Shown here: positions 50,148-59,068 of the stretch, in pieces
Numbering within the stretch: position 1 is the first letter of the stretch
Layout: every line of letters begins with the position of its first letter
Assembly (NCBI RefSeq): GCF_000966285.1
Contig: NZ_KQ031391.1
Location: 1,946,640-2,010,639, forward strand
Direction of reading: 5' to 3'
Origin: Pseudofrankia sp. DC12
GTDB lineage: Bacteria; Actinomycetota; Actinomycetes; Frankiales; Frankiaceae
Length of the DNA: 64,000 nucleotides
Notes under the pieces: generated by a model
Database searches by the model: none
Seen by the model: only the letters and a program-made list of their open reading frames with translations
Told to the model about the DNA's origin: nothing
Made by a program: the position numbers and the translations under genes

Positions 50148-51521
50148 GTGAAGGACATCCTCGACGCCATCCTTGCCGAAGGGTCACCAGCCGATCTTGC
50201 TGAAAGGTCAACAGCTGAGACCCGCGCGAAGGAGTTCGCCCGGCTGCCCGTGCCCGAGTCCTACCGGGGGGTGGTCGTCCGCAAGGACGAGGTCGGCATG
50301 TTCGAGGGCCTGGCCTCCCGGGACAAGGACCCGCGCCGGTCGCTGCACGTCGACGAGGTCGCCACTCCGGAGGTGGGGCCGGGCGAGGCGCTGGTCGCCG
50401 TGATGGCGTCGGCGATCAACTACAACACCGTCTGGACGTCGATCTTCGAGCCGATGTCGACGTTCGGCTTCCTGGAGCGCTACGGGAAGACGTCGCCACT
50501 GGCGAAGCGGCACGACCTGCCCTACCACGTCGTCGGCTCCGACCTCGCCGGCGTGGTGCTGCGCACGGGCCCGGGAGTGCACGCCTGGAAGCCCGGTGAC
50601 GAGGTCGTCGCGCACTGTCTGTCGGTCGAGCTGGAGCGGCCCGAGGGGCACAACGACACGATGCTCGACCCCGAGCAGCGGATCTGGGGATTCGAGACGA
50701 ACTTCGGCGGCCTGGCCCAGCTCGCCCTGGTGAAGGCCAACCAGCTGATGCCGAAGCCGGGCCACCTGAGCTGGGAGGAGGCGGCGAGCCCCGGCCTGGT
50801 GAACTCGACGGCCTACCGGCAGCTCGTCTCGCGCAACGGCGCCGCCATGAAGCAGGGCGACGTCGTGCTGATCTGGGGTGCCTCCGGCGGCCTGGGCTCG
50901 TATGCCACCCAGATGGCGTTGCGCGGCGGCGCGATCCCGGTCTGCGTCGTGTCCTCGCCACAGAAGGCCGACATCTGCCGTTCGCTGGGTGCCGACCTGG
51001 TCATCGACCGCAACGCCGAGGACTACCGGTTCTGGAAGGACGAGCACAACCAGGACCCGAAGGAGTGGCAGCGGCTGGGCAAGCGGATCCGCCAGCTGAC
51101 CGGCGGTGAGGACCCGGACATCGTGTTCGAGCACCCCGGCCGGGAAACGTTCGGCGCGTCCGTCTACGTCGCCCGGAAGGGCGGCCAGATCGTGACGTGC
51201 GCGTCGACCAGCGGGTTCATGCACACCTACGACAACCGCTACCTGTGGATGAACCTCAAGCGAATCATTGGCTCGCACTTCGCGAACTACCGCGAGGCCT
51301 GGGAGGCCAACCGGCTGGTCGCTCGCGGTCTGATCCACCCGACCCTGTCCAAGGTCTACCCGCTCGACGAGACCGGCCAGGCGGCTCACGACGTTCACCG
51401 CAACGTGCACCAGGGGAAGGTCGGCGTCCTGTGCCTCTCGCCGGCCGAAGGGCTCGGCGTCCGCGACCAGGCGCTCAGAGACCGTCATCTCGCGGCGATC
51501 AACCGGTTCCGTGGCATCTGA
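50148..51521 (+). CDS. ccr: Crotonyl-CoA carboxylase/reductase
   Basis: A 457-residue MDR-superfamily enzyme that reductively carboxylates crotonyl-CoA to ethylmalonyl-CoA with NADPH and CO2. Family-specific segments include MASAINYNTVWTSIFEPMST, YHVVGSDLAGVVLRTGPGVH, IWGFETNFGGLAQLALVKAN, VLIWGASGGLGSYATQMALR (nucleotide loop) and FEHPGRETFGASVYVARKGG. The GTG at 50148 follows GGAGG with eight bases between; the long upstream frame runs into the sigma gene region and is not conserved. A hairpin follows. With Ecm, thiolase and the double dehydrogenase in this window it forms an ethylmalonyl-CoA-type route, which can also supply extender units for polyketides. Confidence 0.96.
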   Translation: MKDILDAILAEGSPADLAERSTAETRAKEFARLPVPESYRGVVVRKDEVGMFEGLASRDKDPRRSLHVDEVATPEVGPGEALVAVMASAINYNTVWTSIFEPMSTFGFLERYGKTSPLAKRHDLPYHVVGSDLAGVVLRTGPGVHAWKPGDEVVAHCLSVELERPEGHNDTMLDPEQRIWGFETNFGGLAQLALVKANQLMPKPGHLSWEEAASPGLVNSTAYRQLVSRNGAAMKQGDVVLIWGASGGLGSYATQMALRGGAIPVCVVSSPQKADICRSLGADLVIDRNAEDYRFWKDEHNQDPKEWQRLGKRIRQLTGGEDPDIVFEHPGRETFGASVYVARKGGQIVTCASTSGFMHTYDNRYLWMNLKRIIGSHFANYREAWEANRLVARGLIHPTLSKVYPLDETGQAAHDVHRNVHQGKVGVLCLSPAEGLGVRDQALRDRHLAAINRFRGI

Positions 51522-51555
51522 CGCCTGTCGGCAGGCACGGACTGCACGCCATTCG

Positions 51556-51586
51556 TACCTGTCCGGGACCGGCTCCCGGGCAGGTA
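51556..51586 (+). terminator. Hairpin terminator after ccr
   Basis: TACCTGTCCGGGA (51556-51568) pairs with TCCCGGGCAGGTA (51574-51586), one G-T wobble, five-base loop, 35 bp beyond the ccr stop. Confidence 0.7.
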
Positions 51587-51712
51587 GGCCGGTTTCACAG
51601 CGTCCGAAACCGGCCGGAAACCATTCGGCGGGGGTGCTGCGGAAGGCGCTCCAGCGGACGGTAGGGTTGCCCTTGTGACTAGGCACGCGACCGTCTGGAT
51701 TGCTGGTCTGCT

Positions 51713-52396
51713 ATGACCGAGCACTCCGACATGTTGCCAATGGGCGGCGAAGTTGAAGGCTCTCCGGGCTTCGACTTGGTTCGCCGCGGCTATGACCCTC
51801 ACCAGGTGAACTCTCATGTCGCCTGGCTCATGGAACAGCTTCGGGAGGCCGAGGCGCACCGCGCCGCCGCCGAGGCCGCGGCGTCGGAGGCGGCGGCCGA
51901 GGCCGCGCGCGTCCGCGACGACCTCGCCGCCGGCCGGCCGGCCTGGGACGACTTCGGCGGCCGGATCACCCAGATCCTGATGCTGGCCGAGGAAGAGGCC
52001 GCCACCGTGCGGTCCGAGCGGACCCGGGACGCCGACGCGCAGCTCGAGGAGGCCCGGCGGATCGTCTCCGACGCCGAGCACACCCGGGACCGGACCCTGC
52101 GCGAAGCCGACGAGCAGGCCGCCGGGATCGTGTCGACCGCGCGCGGCGAGGCCGAGCACATCATCGACACGTCCCGGACCAAGGCGCACAAGCTCGAGGA
52201 CGAGTCGCAGCATCGGCTCAGCGAGCTCGAGCGGCAGCGGGACCAGGTGACCCAGCAGCTGGGCGCGCTGCGCAACCAGGTGACCCAGCAGCTGTCGGCG
52301 CTGCAGAACCAGCTCGCCGCCGCCACTGCGGCCATCGAGCTGCCCGGCCTGGAAGAGCAGAAGGCCGTCAGCTCCAAGGCCGGCAGCCGCATCTAG
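51713..52396 (+). CDS. DivIVA/Wag31-like coiled-coil protein
   Basis: A 227-residue protein. The N-terminus contains FDLVRRGYDPHQVNSHVAWL, a DivIVA-type membrane-targeting segment, followed by long Ala/Glu-rich heptads (about 38-215) predicting a coiled coil, including the direct repeat QVTQQLGALRN/QVTQQLSALQN. DivIVA-family proteins mark poles and septa and organise cell-wall growth. It is shorter than Wag31 and differs in sequence, so it is probably a paralog with a specialised role. The ATG at 51713 has no obvious ribosome site. Confidence 0.75.
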   Translation: MTEHSDMLPMGGEVEGSPGFDLVRRGYDPHQVNSHVAWLMEQLREAEAHRAAAEAAASEAAAEAARVRDDLAAGRPAWDDFGGRITQILMLAEEEAATVRSERTRDADAQLEEARRIVSDAEHTRDRTLREADEQAAGIVSTARGEAEHIIDTSRTKAHKLEDESQHRLSELERQRDQVTQQLGALRNQVTQQLSALQNQLAAATAAIELPGLEEQKAVSSKAGSRI

Positions 52397-52500
52397 TCAC
52401 GAGCGGTCTCGCCGAACGCCCGCCGCCACCCGCGACGGGCTAGCGGGGGCAGGCTGGCCGCGGTCGGGGCTGGACCAGGCAGTCCGGTGCCAGGCCCCGA

Positions 52501-52812
52501 TCAGTAGGGAGCCCGGTAGGGGCGCCCACCCGCGCGGCGGCGCGCCCAGCAGGGCGTGTGCCAGTGGCGCCGGCTGTCGGTCCGCCCGCTCGGCCAGGCC
52601 ACCATGTGCGGGGTGCCCGGCGAGATCTCGTGGTCGCAGCCGGGGCAGCGGTAGGGCTTACCGCTCGCCGCGCCGGTCACCGGGCGCTGTGACCAGTCCT
52701 CGCCATCGACCTCGACCGACTCGACGAGCCAGCCCGGCCGGGACCCCTGCTCGTCGTCCTGCGGTCGGCCCCTGCGGGGACGGCCAGCCGATCCCGCGCG
52801 TCGTGGGCTCAC
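52501..52812 (-). CDS. Small conserved zinc-finger-like actinobacterial protein
   Basis: About 103 residues. After an Arg/Pro-rich start, the conserved body reads RPGWLVESVEVDGEDWSQRP, then KPYRCPGCDHEISPGTPHMV and RHWHTPCWARR. The paired CPGC and H...HTPC residues suggest one bound zinc. Homologous small proteins, sometimes labelled ATP/GTP-binding without evidence, are widespread in actinobacteria; function unknown. The GTG at 52812 is the probable start but its ribosome site is weak. It lies 79 bp downstream of the DUF1232 gene on the same strand. Confidence 0.7.
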   Translation of the reverse strand: MSPRRAGSAGRPRRGRPQDDEQGSRPGWLVESVEVDGEDWSQRPVTGAASGKPYRCPGCDHEISPGTPHMVAWPSGRTDSRRHWHTPCWARRRAGGRPYRAPY

Positions 52813-52891
52813 GACAGCCGCCCGGCCTCGGCCGTCGGCCCATCCCCCACCGCTGGAACGCCGCGCCTGCTGGCCGGCGGACGCCGACGGC

Positions 52892-53422
52892 TCACTTGCG
52901 GAAGCGACCGCCGTCGGTCCGTCCCGACGAGCCGGTCGGCGCCGACTCGTCCACGCGGCCGACGACCTCGCCGTCGACGACGCGGCCCGAATGGCCGAAC
53001 CGGCCGCCCAGGTTGCCGACCCGGCCGAAGGCGGCGCCGGCGAGCGTCGTCGCGAGCTTCGCCTTGCGCAGCGCCCCTGCCGGGCTCGCGAGGGCCGACG
53101 AGGCCCCGATGAGCGCGTGGAAGGCCCGGTCGCTCCCACGCCAGTGCTCCCGCAGGATCGGCTCGCCCGCGCCGACGACGAGGCGGCGGAACGCGAAGGC
53201 GACGACCGCGACGTCGTCGAGCTGCCCGATGACCGGGATGACGTTGGTGATCCGGTTACGCGGGGAGACGAGGTAGGCCAGCGCCGCCCCGGCCTCGACC
53301 TTCGCCGACTGCGGCACCCGCGGATCGGCGACCACCCCGCGCAGCATGAGGGCCAGATCAGGCAGGAAGGTGGCTACTTCTCGGCCGAACGTGCGGACCG
53401 CGTCCTTGTCCAGCGAGACCAT
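52892..53422 (-). CDS. DUF1232 (YkvA-type) protein
   Basis: 176 residues with the YkvA/DUF1232 core: LRGVVADPRVPQSAKVEAGA, ALAYLVSPRNRITNVIPVIG and QLDDVAVVAFAFRRLVV, where the acidic/Pro pattern and hydrophobic segment define the family. Function is unknown; members are often membrane-associated. A Gly/Arg-rich C-terminus follows. The ATG at 53422 has GGAAGGG upstream. First of a pair with the zinc-finger-like gene. Confidence 0.85.
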   Translation of the reverse strand: MVSLDKDAVRTFGREVATFLPDLALMLRGVVADPRVPQSAKVEAGAALAYLVSPRNRITNVIPVIGQLDDVAVVAFAFRRLVVGAGEPILREHWRGSDRAFHALIGASSALASPAGALRKAKLATTLAGAAFGRVGNLGGRFGHSGRVVDGEVVGRVDESAPTGSSGRTDGGRFRK

Positions 53423-53910
53423 CGGCCGACCCTTCCTTCCTTCGCACTGCCGGCGCCGCGAGACCCTGCCGCCATAAGATCATCGGGAGACGCCACTCAC
53501 CTGCCGATCCATCCTAGAACGTGCGTACGACCGCATAGCTCCCGCCGGGCCGGCCGCCCGGCCCCCAAGGGAACGGCCGATCCGGCCCGTCCGAACGATC
53601 CGCCCGGTCGGCCCGGCCAGCCGGGGGGTCAGCCGGGCGCCCCTCCCCCCGGTGCGGGGCCTTCGATTGCACACCAGGCGCGCCCATGCCAACACTCTCT
53701 GTCACCACATCCTTTCCCGGCCCGCGCGGCGGCAGATAGGCGACAGTCCTCCTCGCGATCACGAGCTTGTCCGTCACTGATCTGGGAGAATTCCGCCCAG
53801 CAGCAGACGCTTCTGACACCCGGCCCGCGCCCAGCCTGGCTGACGCCGCTCATCCGTGGCCGCGGGAGAGCCGGTGGACCGGCGCGAGGCACTTTCGACA
53901 GGGAGCTGAC
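53423..53910. other. Divergent intergenic region
   Basis: About 490 bp between the leftward DUF1232 gene and the rightward dehydrogenase. It must hold both promoters. Frames crossing it are Arg/Pro/Gly-biased with no family motif. Nothing else recognised. Confidence 0.5.
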
Positions 53911-55683
53911 ATGAGTCGTGAGCTGACGACGGTCGCGGTGGTCGGGCTCGGCACGATGGGCGCCGGCATCGCCGAGGTCCTCGCGCGGGCGGGCATCGGG
54001 GTGGTCGGCGTCGAGAAGGACGACGCGGGCCTGCGGCGCGGGCTCGGGCACCTGGCGCACTCGACCGACCGGGCGGTGGCCGGCGGAAAGCTCACCCCGG
54101 CCGAGCGCGACGCGCTGCTCGCCCGGATCCAGGCCGGGACCGACCTGTCCGCGGCGGCCGGGGCGCCGCTCGTGATCGAGGCGATCGACGAGGACCTCGA
54201 CGCGAAGATGGCGTTGTTCGCGCGGCTCGACGGGCTCTGCGGGCCCGAGACCATCTTCGCGACGAACACCAGCTCGCTGTCGGTCACCCAGCTCGCCGCG
54301 GCCACCGGCCGCCCGGCCCGGGTGGTCGGGACGCACTGGTTCAACCCGGCGCCGGTGATGGACCTGGTCGAGATCATCAGCACCGTCGTCACCGACCCGG
54401 CGGTGCTCGCCGACCTCGCGGCCCTCGTCGAACGCGTCGGCAAGAACGCGGTGACGGCAGGCGACCGGGCCGGGTTCATCGTCGACGCGCTGCTGTTCGG
54501 CTACCTGAACAACGCGGTCCGCATGCTGGAGGCGCACTACGCGACCCGTGAGGACATCGACGCGGCGATGCGGTTCGGCTGCGGCCACCCGATGGGCCCG
54601 CTCGCCCTGCTCGACCTGATCGGCCTGGACACCGCCTACGCGATCCTCGACTCGATCTACCACACCTCCCGCGACCACCTGCACGCCCCGGCGCCACTGC
54701 TCAAGCAGCTGGTCACCGCCGGCATGCTGGGCCGCAAGTCGGGCCGCGGCTTCTACCGCTACGCCGGGCCGGACTCGCCCGAGATCGTCGACCCGGCTCC
54801 CCCGGCGACGGTCGCCGGCACGACCGAACGGCCGGTGCACACGGTCGGCGTCGTCGGCACCGGCACGATGGCCTGCGGCATCGCCGAGGTGCTGGCCAAG
54901 TCCGGCTACGAGGTGGTCGTGCGGGCCCGGACCGACGACAAGGTCGCAGCGGTCCGCAAGAAGGTCGAGTCGTCGCTGGCGCGGGCCGTCGAGAAGGGCC
55001 GGCTGACCTCCGAGGACCGGGACACCGCGCTGACCCGGCTGCGCGGGACGACCGAGCTCACCGACCTCGCCGGCGCCGACCTGGTGGTCGAGGCCGTCGT
55101 CGAGGACCTCGCCGTCAAGCAGGCTCTGTTCGCCGAGCTCGACCGGGTCGTGAAGCCCGGCGCGGTGCTGGCGACGACGACCTCGTCACTGCCGGTCGTG
55201 GAATGCGCGGCGGCGACCAGCCGGCCGGGCGACGTCATCGGCATGCACTGGTTCAACCCGGCGCCGGCGATGAAGCTCGTCGAGGTGGTGCCCACCGTGC
55301 TCACCGCGCCGGACGTGGTCGCGACCGTGCTCGCCGTCGCCCGGGCCGCCCGCAAGCACCCGGTGACCTGCGCCGACCGGGCCGGGTTCATCGTCAACGC
55401 GCTGCTGTTCCCGTACCTCAACGACGCGGTGCGGATGCTGGAGGCGCACTACGCGGGCGTCGAGGACATCGACACGGCGATGAAGGTCGGCTGCGGGCAC
55501 CCGATGGGCCCGTTCGAGCTGGCCGATGTCGTCGGCCTCGACGTCACGCTGGCCATCCAGCGGACGCTCTACCTGGAGTTCCGCGAGCCCGGGTACGCGC
55601 CCGCTCCGCTGCTGGAGCATCTCGTGACCGCCGGCTACCTCGGCCGCAAGACCGGCCGCGGCTTCCACGACCACCGCCGTTAG
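53911..55683 (+). CDS. Tandem-duplicated 3-hydroxyacyl-CoA (3-hydroxybutyryl-CoA) dehydrogenase
   Basis: A 590-residue protein made of two complete 3-hydroxyacyl-CoA dehydrogenase units (about 1-290 and 305-590). Each has an NAD-binding Gly loop (VAVVGLGTMGAGIAEVLARA; VGVVGTGTMACGIAEVLAKS), the catalytic His region (THWFNPAPVM; MHWFNPAPAM), DRAGFIVDALLF/DRAGFIVNALLF and CGHPMGP. In copy 2 the Gly loop has Ala for Gly and the acidic residue expected after beta-strand 2 is replaced (VVVRARTDD against GVEKDD in copy 1), so its cofactor use may differ. The ATG at 53911 follows GGGAG. It likely provides 3-hydroxybutyryl-CoA for crotonyl-CoA formation ahead of Ccr. Confidence 0.94.
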   Translation: MSRELTTVAVVGLGTMGAGIAEVLARAGIGVVGVEKDDAGLRRGLGHLAHSTDRAVAGGKLTPAERDALLARIQAGTDLSAAAGAPLVIEAIDEDLDAKMALFARLDGLCGPETIFATNTSSLSVTQLAAATGRPARVVGTHWFNPAPVMDLVEIISTVVTDPAVLADLAALVERVGKNAVTAGDRAGFIVDALLFGYLNNAVRMLEAHYATREDIDAAMRFGCGHPMGPLALLDLIGLDTAYAILDSIYHTSRDHLHAPAPLLKQLVTAGMLGRKSGRGFYRYAGPDSPEIVDPAPPATVAGTTERPVHTVGVVGTGTMACGIAEVLAKSGYEVVVRARTDDKVAAVRKKVESSLARAVEKGRLTSEDRDTALTRLRGTTELTDLAGADLVVEAVVEDLAVKQALFAELDRVVKPGAVLATTTSSLPVVECAAATSRPGDVIGMHWFNPAPAMKLVEVVPTVLTAPDVVATVLAVARAARKHPVTCADRAGFIVNALLFPYLNDAVRMLEAHYAGVEDIDTAMKVGCGHPMGPFELADVVGLDVTLAIQRTLYLEFREPGYAPAPLLEHLVTAGYLGRKTGRGFHDHRR

Positions 55684-55737
55684 TCGGCCCGAGACGCGAT
55701 CCAGCGGACAACTCTGCCCGCGGCGCACGACGGATAA

Positions 55738-55809
55738 GAAAAGACAACGGACAGGCAACATGCGAGAATCCCTGTCGGCCCGCTACCGGCGGATCGTTGT
55801 CGTCTTTTC
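55738..55809. repeat. Inverted repeat abutting the broken secreted-protein gene
   Basis: GAAAAGAC (55738-55745) matches GTCTTTTC (55802-55809) as perfect 8-bp arms, extended by AACG/CGTT, with an inner GACAGG/CCTGTC pair (55750-55755, 55771-55776). The right arm ends directly at the ATG of the signal-peptide frame. It could be a transcription hairpin or a remnant end of a mobile element. Confidence 0.5.
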
Positions 55810-56096
55810 ATGCACCTTAGCGAGATCAGCTCTTCGGTCCGTCGCCGCCTGACGGTCTTGCCGCTCGTCCTGCTGACACTAGGAATTGTATTCATCGGTT
55901 TTCCATCGATGGCGCAGGCTGCCGGGCCCTGCACCCAGGGCTGCGGCGAGATCGCTCTCGGCAGCGCATGACTACTCAAGGTAGTCGAATTCGGCCGGCA
56001 CGGATAGACCGGCAGCGACGTGAACCGCCTGTGGTTGCTGGGTTTCCTGATCAACTCTAAGCACTTCTCCAGGCCCGACCAGACTGGAAGTGTAGT
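55810..56096 (+). pseudogene. 5' part of a degraded secreted-protein gene
   Basis: A 53-residue frame (55810-55971) starts with a clear signal peptide: Arg-rich start, hydrophobic core LPLVLLTLGIVFIGFPS, cleavage near MAQAAGP, then Cys-containing CTQGCGE. It ends at a TGA. The same frame continues past that stop and a TAG (56005) with sensible residues (DVNRLWLLGFLINSKHF) before another stop. The intact frame at 56097 is in a different phase. The DNA is visibly AT-richer than its neighbours. The simplest reading is one exported protein broken by stops and a frameshift; sequencing error cannot be excluded. Confidence 0.55.
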
Positions 56097-56489
56097 TTGA
56101 TCAATCCGGACTGTTATCTTGCCGCGGCCCTGCCCTGCACCGCCGCCGATCTGCAGTATCAGGGATACTCTCTCGTCAATCGTATTTACCCGCATCTGAA
56201 CAACACGAGCTCGCCCGAGCATGGTGCCGCCATTGAGACCTGGGTGAAAGGCAGCCTCAAGGTCGCGCGAGGCGCCAACTACATCGCCAACGGCAAGACC
56301 AATCTTCTCATGACCGCGGGAACGGTGTACGCCGGCACCGACCTCGGAGTGACAGTCGGTATCGGAACCGCACCCAGCGGGGGCTGGTGCTCCACCGTCA
56401 CGAGCAACTGGCAGGTGAGCACCCAGCTGTACTACACGATTGGCCAGAACTTCTACACGACGGGCGTCATCGCGCCGTTCGGTCAGTGA
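56097..56489 (+). CDS. Hypothetical protein, 3' part of the degraded secreted-protein gene
   Basis: A 130-residue frame from a TTG, reading through CYLAAALPCTAADLQYQGYS, YPHLNNTSSPEHGAAIETWV and a Thr/Gly/Tyr-rich C-terminus (GGWCSTVTSNWQVSTQLYYT). Composition and Cys content suit an exported beta-rich protein, but it has no signal peptide of its own; the one at 55810 probably belonged to it. No family was recognised. AT-richer codons than the surroundings suggest acquisition by transfer. Confidence 0.5.
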   Translation: MINPDCYLAAALPCTAADLQYQGYSLVNRIYPHLNNTSSPEHGAAIETWVKGSLKVARGANYIANGKTNLLMTAGTVYAGTDLGVTVGIGTAPSGGWCSTVTSNWQVSTQLYYTIGQNFYTTGVIAPFGQ

Positions 56490-56511
56490 GTCCTTCCCAA
56501 CGGAAGGCGGG

Positions 56512-57210
56512 TCAGGAAGCGTTGCAGATCTCTGGGTGGCTTCCCCAGACCGCGGTCATGCTGGGGGGAACCTTGGTGCAGGCGCCTGGGCCGGTGGCGA
56601 CGACTTTCCAGGCTGAGTTGCCGATCCGCTCCCAGACGTGTAGCCGGTCTACCGGAACGACGCTGCCCGAGGTTTCGGCGAAGCCGACTGCCCAGAAATC
56701 GTCAGATGCCGCGTCAGTGCCCTGAATGGCACCGTAGAGAAGCCCCTGCGGGATGGTGATCGACTGGTCCGTCAGCACGGCTCTACTGGTGGCGGCCTGC
56801 GCGCCGGCCGTGCCCGACGCCGGGGAACCCGAGGAGAGGAAGACCTCGGACCAGGTGGGCCGTCCCGCCTTCGCGAGTGCGTCGTCGGCAGCCGCCCATG
56901 CCAAGGCCGTACGCACGATGGGCGACATGGCTTGGTCGAGGGTGACGTTCACCGCTGCGCCCGGCGAGCGGTCGCCATTCCAGGGAACCGACGGCAGCGC
57001 CGGTTGACGGGCCTGCGCCACGGCGGCCGAGGCCTCTGTACCAGATGGCCCGTTCGTGCTGGGCGCGGTCAGCAGGCCGATCAGGACGCCCAGCAGGGCA
57101 GCCGCGACGAAGGCGCCGATGATCACGGGCCGACGCCGTTGTTCCACCCAGGCCTTCCAGGGCACGCCACTGGCGCGGGCTCCAGAACCCGCCGGCATCG
57201 GTACATCCAT
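56512..57210 (-). CDS. Single-pass membrane hypothetical protein
   Basis: 232 residues. A short cytoplasmic start (KAWVEQRRRP) is followed by a membrane segment (about 29-48, VIIGAFVAAALLGVLIGLL) and an outside domain with no recognised family (SPIVRTALAWAAADDALAKA, TIPQGLLYGAIQGTDAASDD, VDRLHVWERIGNSAWKVVAT, then VPPSMTAVWGSHPEICNAS with two Cys in the last 25 residues). It converges on the degraded secreted gene. The ATG at 57210 lies 11 bases after GGAGG; a GTG nine bases upstream of it is possible. Confidence 0.7.
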   Translation of the reverse strand: MDVPMPAGSGARASGVPWKAWVEQRRRPVIIGAFVAAALLGVLIGLLTAPSTNGPSGTEASAAVAQARQPALPSVPWNGDRSPGAAVNVTLDQAMSPIVRTALAWAAADDALAKAGRPTWSEVFLSSGSPASGTAGAQAATSRAVLTDQSITIPQGLLYGAIQGTDAASDDFWAVGFAETSGSVVPVDRLHVWERIGNSAWKVVATGPGACTKVPPSMTAVWGSHPEICNAS

Positions 57211-57567
57211 GTCCAGCACGTGCCTCCGTTCGGCCTGCGCACCTTCCCCCCACCACTCCGGGGGACGTAGGCCTCCGGCTGTGCATTCGAAAGGCAGGAT
57301 CGCACAGCCCCCAGCCCGATCTCGCCTCCGGGGTGCGGGGTGGCCCCGGACGCGACCACGGCGCCCACCGCCAGCCACGGGCCGTCGCGAGGGGGTCACG
57401 CCGGCCGTCGACCGGTGGTTCCCGCGAGCCGGCTCAGGCAGTCCCGCTCCTGGCCACAGGTGACGCAACTCGCATGCCTGAAGTATGCCGTGTGGTCGGG
57501 GCTGGGCGTCGCTGCCGCCGGCCGTTCGGGTCCCCAGCGGCGGGCGCACGAGGAGGCCTCCCGTCGG
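57211..57567. other. Intergenic region between murA and the membrane hypothetical gene
   Basis: About 360 bp. It separates the murA stop from the start of the membrane protein gene on the same strand and should hold the latter's promoter. No credible protein frame or hairpin stood out. Confidence 0.45.
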
Positions 57568-58842
57568 TCAGGCGGCGACAGCGTCGCGCTCGCGGCGGAT
57601 GTCCGCGCCGAGCGCCCGCAGGTTCTCCACGAACCCCGCGTAGCCGCGGTCGATGTGGTGGACCTCGTGGACCTCGGTCGTGCCCTGCGCGACCAGGCCG
57701 GCCAGCACCAGGCCGGCGCCGGCGCGGACGTCCGACGCGGCCACCGACGCTCCGACGAGCTGGGCGGCCGGCCGCACGACGACGTGATGGCCGTCCGTCC
57801 GTAGCTGCGCGCCCAGCCGCAGCAGCTCGCGGCAGAACACGAAGCGGCTGTCGAACACGTTCTCGGTGATCAGCGAGATGCCCTGGCTGACCGCCTCCAG
57901 GGCGATGATCTGCGGCAGCAGATCGGTCGGGAACCCCGGGAAGGGCAGGGTGACGACGTCGATCGAGCGAGGCCGGTCGTCGATCGAGACCCGGAACCCG
58001 TCGCCGCCGACGTCGACGACCGCCCCGGCGGCGGACAGCTTCTCCAGCACGATGCCGAGATGCTCGGCCCGGCCGTTCCGGATGAAGACGTCACCCCGGG
58101 TCATGACGGCGCCGATCGCGTAGGTTCCGGCGACGATCCGATCCGGCACTGTCTCGTGGGTGGTGGGCCGTAGCTCGTCAACGCCCTCGATAACCAGCGT
58201 GGAACCGCCGATGCCTTCGATCCGGGCGCCCATCTCGGTCAGGAACTGGCACAGGTCGGCGATCTCCGGCTCCCGTGCTGCGTTGTCGACGACCGTCGTC
58301 CCCTTGGCCAGAACCCCCGCCATGAGCAGGTTCTCGGTCGCGCCGACGCTCGGGAAGTCCAGCCAGATGGCCGCACCCTGCAGCCGGCCGGACGACCGCG
58401 CGACCAGGACGCCATCCTCGATGTCGACGACGGCGCCGAGCCGGCGCAGGCCGTTGACGTGCATGTCCAGGGCGCGCGAGCCGATCGCGTCGCCGCCGGG
58501 CAGCGCGACCCTCGCCTCGCCGCACCGGCCGACGAGCGGGCCCAGGATGGCCACGGAGGCCCGGATCCGGCGCACCAGGTCGGGGTCGGCGGCCGCGCCC
58601 GGGGTGACGGGGGTGTCGATGGTCATCGTGCCGGCGGCGACGTCGCGCCCGACCGTCGCACCGAGAGTGGTCAGCACGTCGGCCATGACGTCCACGTCGA
58701 GGATCTCGGGCACGGCCGACAGGGTCGTCACGCCGGGTGCCAGCAGGCTCGCGGCCATCAGCTTCAGGACCGAGTTCTTCGCCCCGGGGATGAAGACCTC
58801 ACCCGCCAGCTGACATCCGCCGGTGACGACGAAGCGTTCCAC
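57568..58842 (-). CDS. murA: UDP-N-acetylglucosamine 1-carboxyvinyltransferase
   Basis: A 424-residue enzyme for the first committed step of peptidoglycan synthesis. It opens [20 protein letters not shown] and has [35 protein letters not shown], and [20 protein letters not shown]. The active-site loop reads [17 protein letters not shown]: the usual catalytic Cys (Cys115 in E. coli) is Asp, as in mycobacterial MurA, which is known to prevent fosfomycin inactivation. The GTG at 58842 gives the standard N-terminus; the longer frame lacks conservation. It diverges from the HD hydrolase gene. Confidence 0.97.
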   Translation of the reverse strand: MERFVVTGGCQLAGEVFIPGAKNSVLKLMAASLLAPGVTTLSAVPEILDVDVMADVLTTLGATVGRDVAAGTMTIDTPVTPGAAADPDLVRRIRASVAILGPLVGRCGEARVALPGGDAIGSRALDMHVNGLRRLGAVVDIEDGVLVARSSGRLQGAAIWLDFPSVGATENLLMAGVLAKGTTVVDNAAREPEIADLCQFLTEMGARIEGIGGSTLVIEGVDELRPTTHETVPDRIVAGTYAIGAVMTRGDVFIRNGRAEHLGIVLEKLSAAGAVVDVGGDGFRVSIDDRPRSIDVVTLPFPGFPTDLLPQIIALEAVSQGISLITENVFDSRFVFCRELLRLGAQLRTDGHHVVVRPAAQLVGASVAASDVRAGAGLVLAGLVAQGTTEVHEVHHIDRGYAGFVENLRALGADIRRERDAVAA

Positions 58843-59068
58843 AGAAAGCGATGCTAGGGCTTGCGTGGACACTCCGGTGCCCCCACGGGATCGCAACGGC
58901 TGTCCTTCACCCGATACGGGCTCATCCCGCGTGGCCTCCGGCATGTCCCGCCCCTTCCCGGCGCGTCGACCCGCCAAGCCAGAGTCCAAGAGTCCCATCA
59001 TCAGGGACCAGGCCAGGACCGTCGGGCCGGTTGGGCGGGCCTTGGCCGGCCGCGGATACCGTGAGGAC

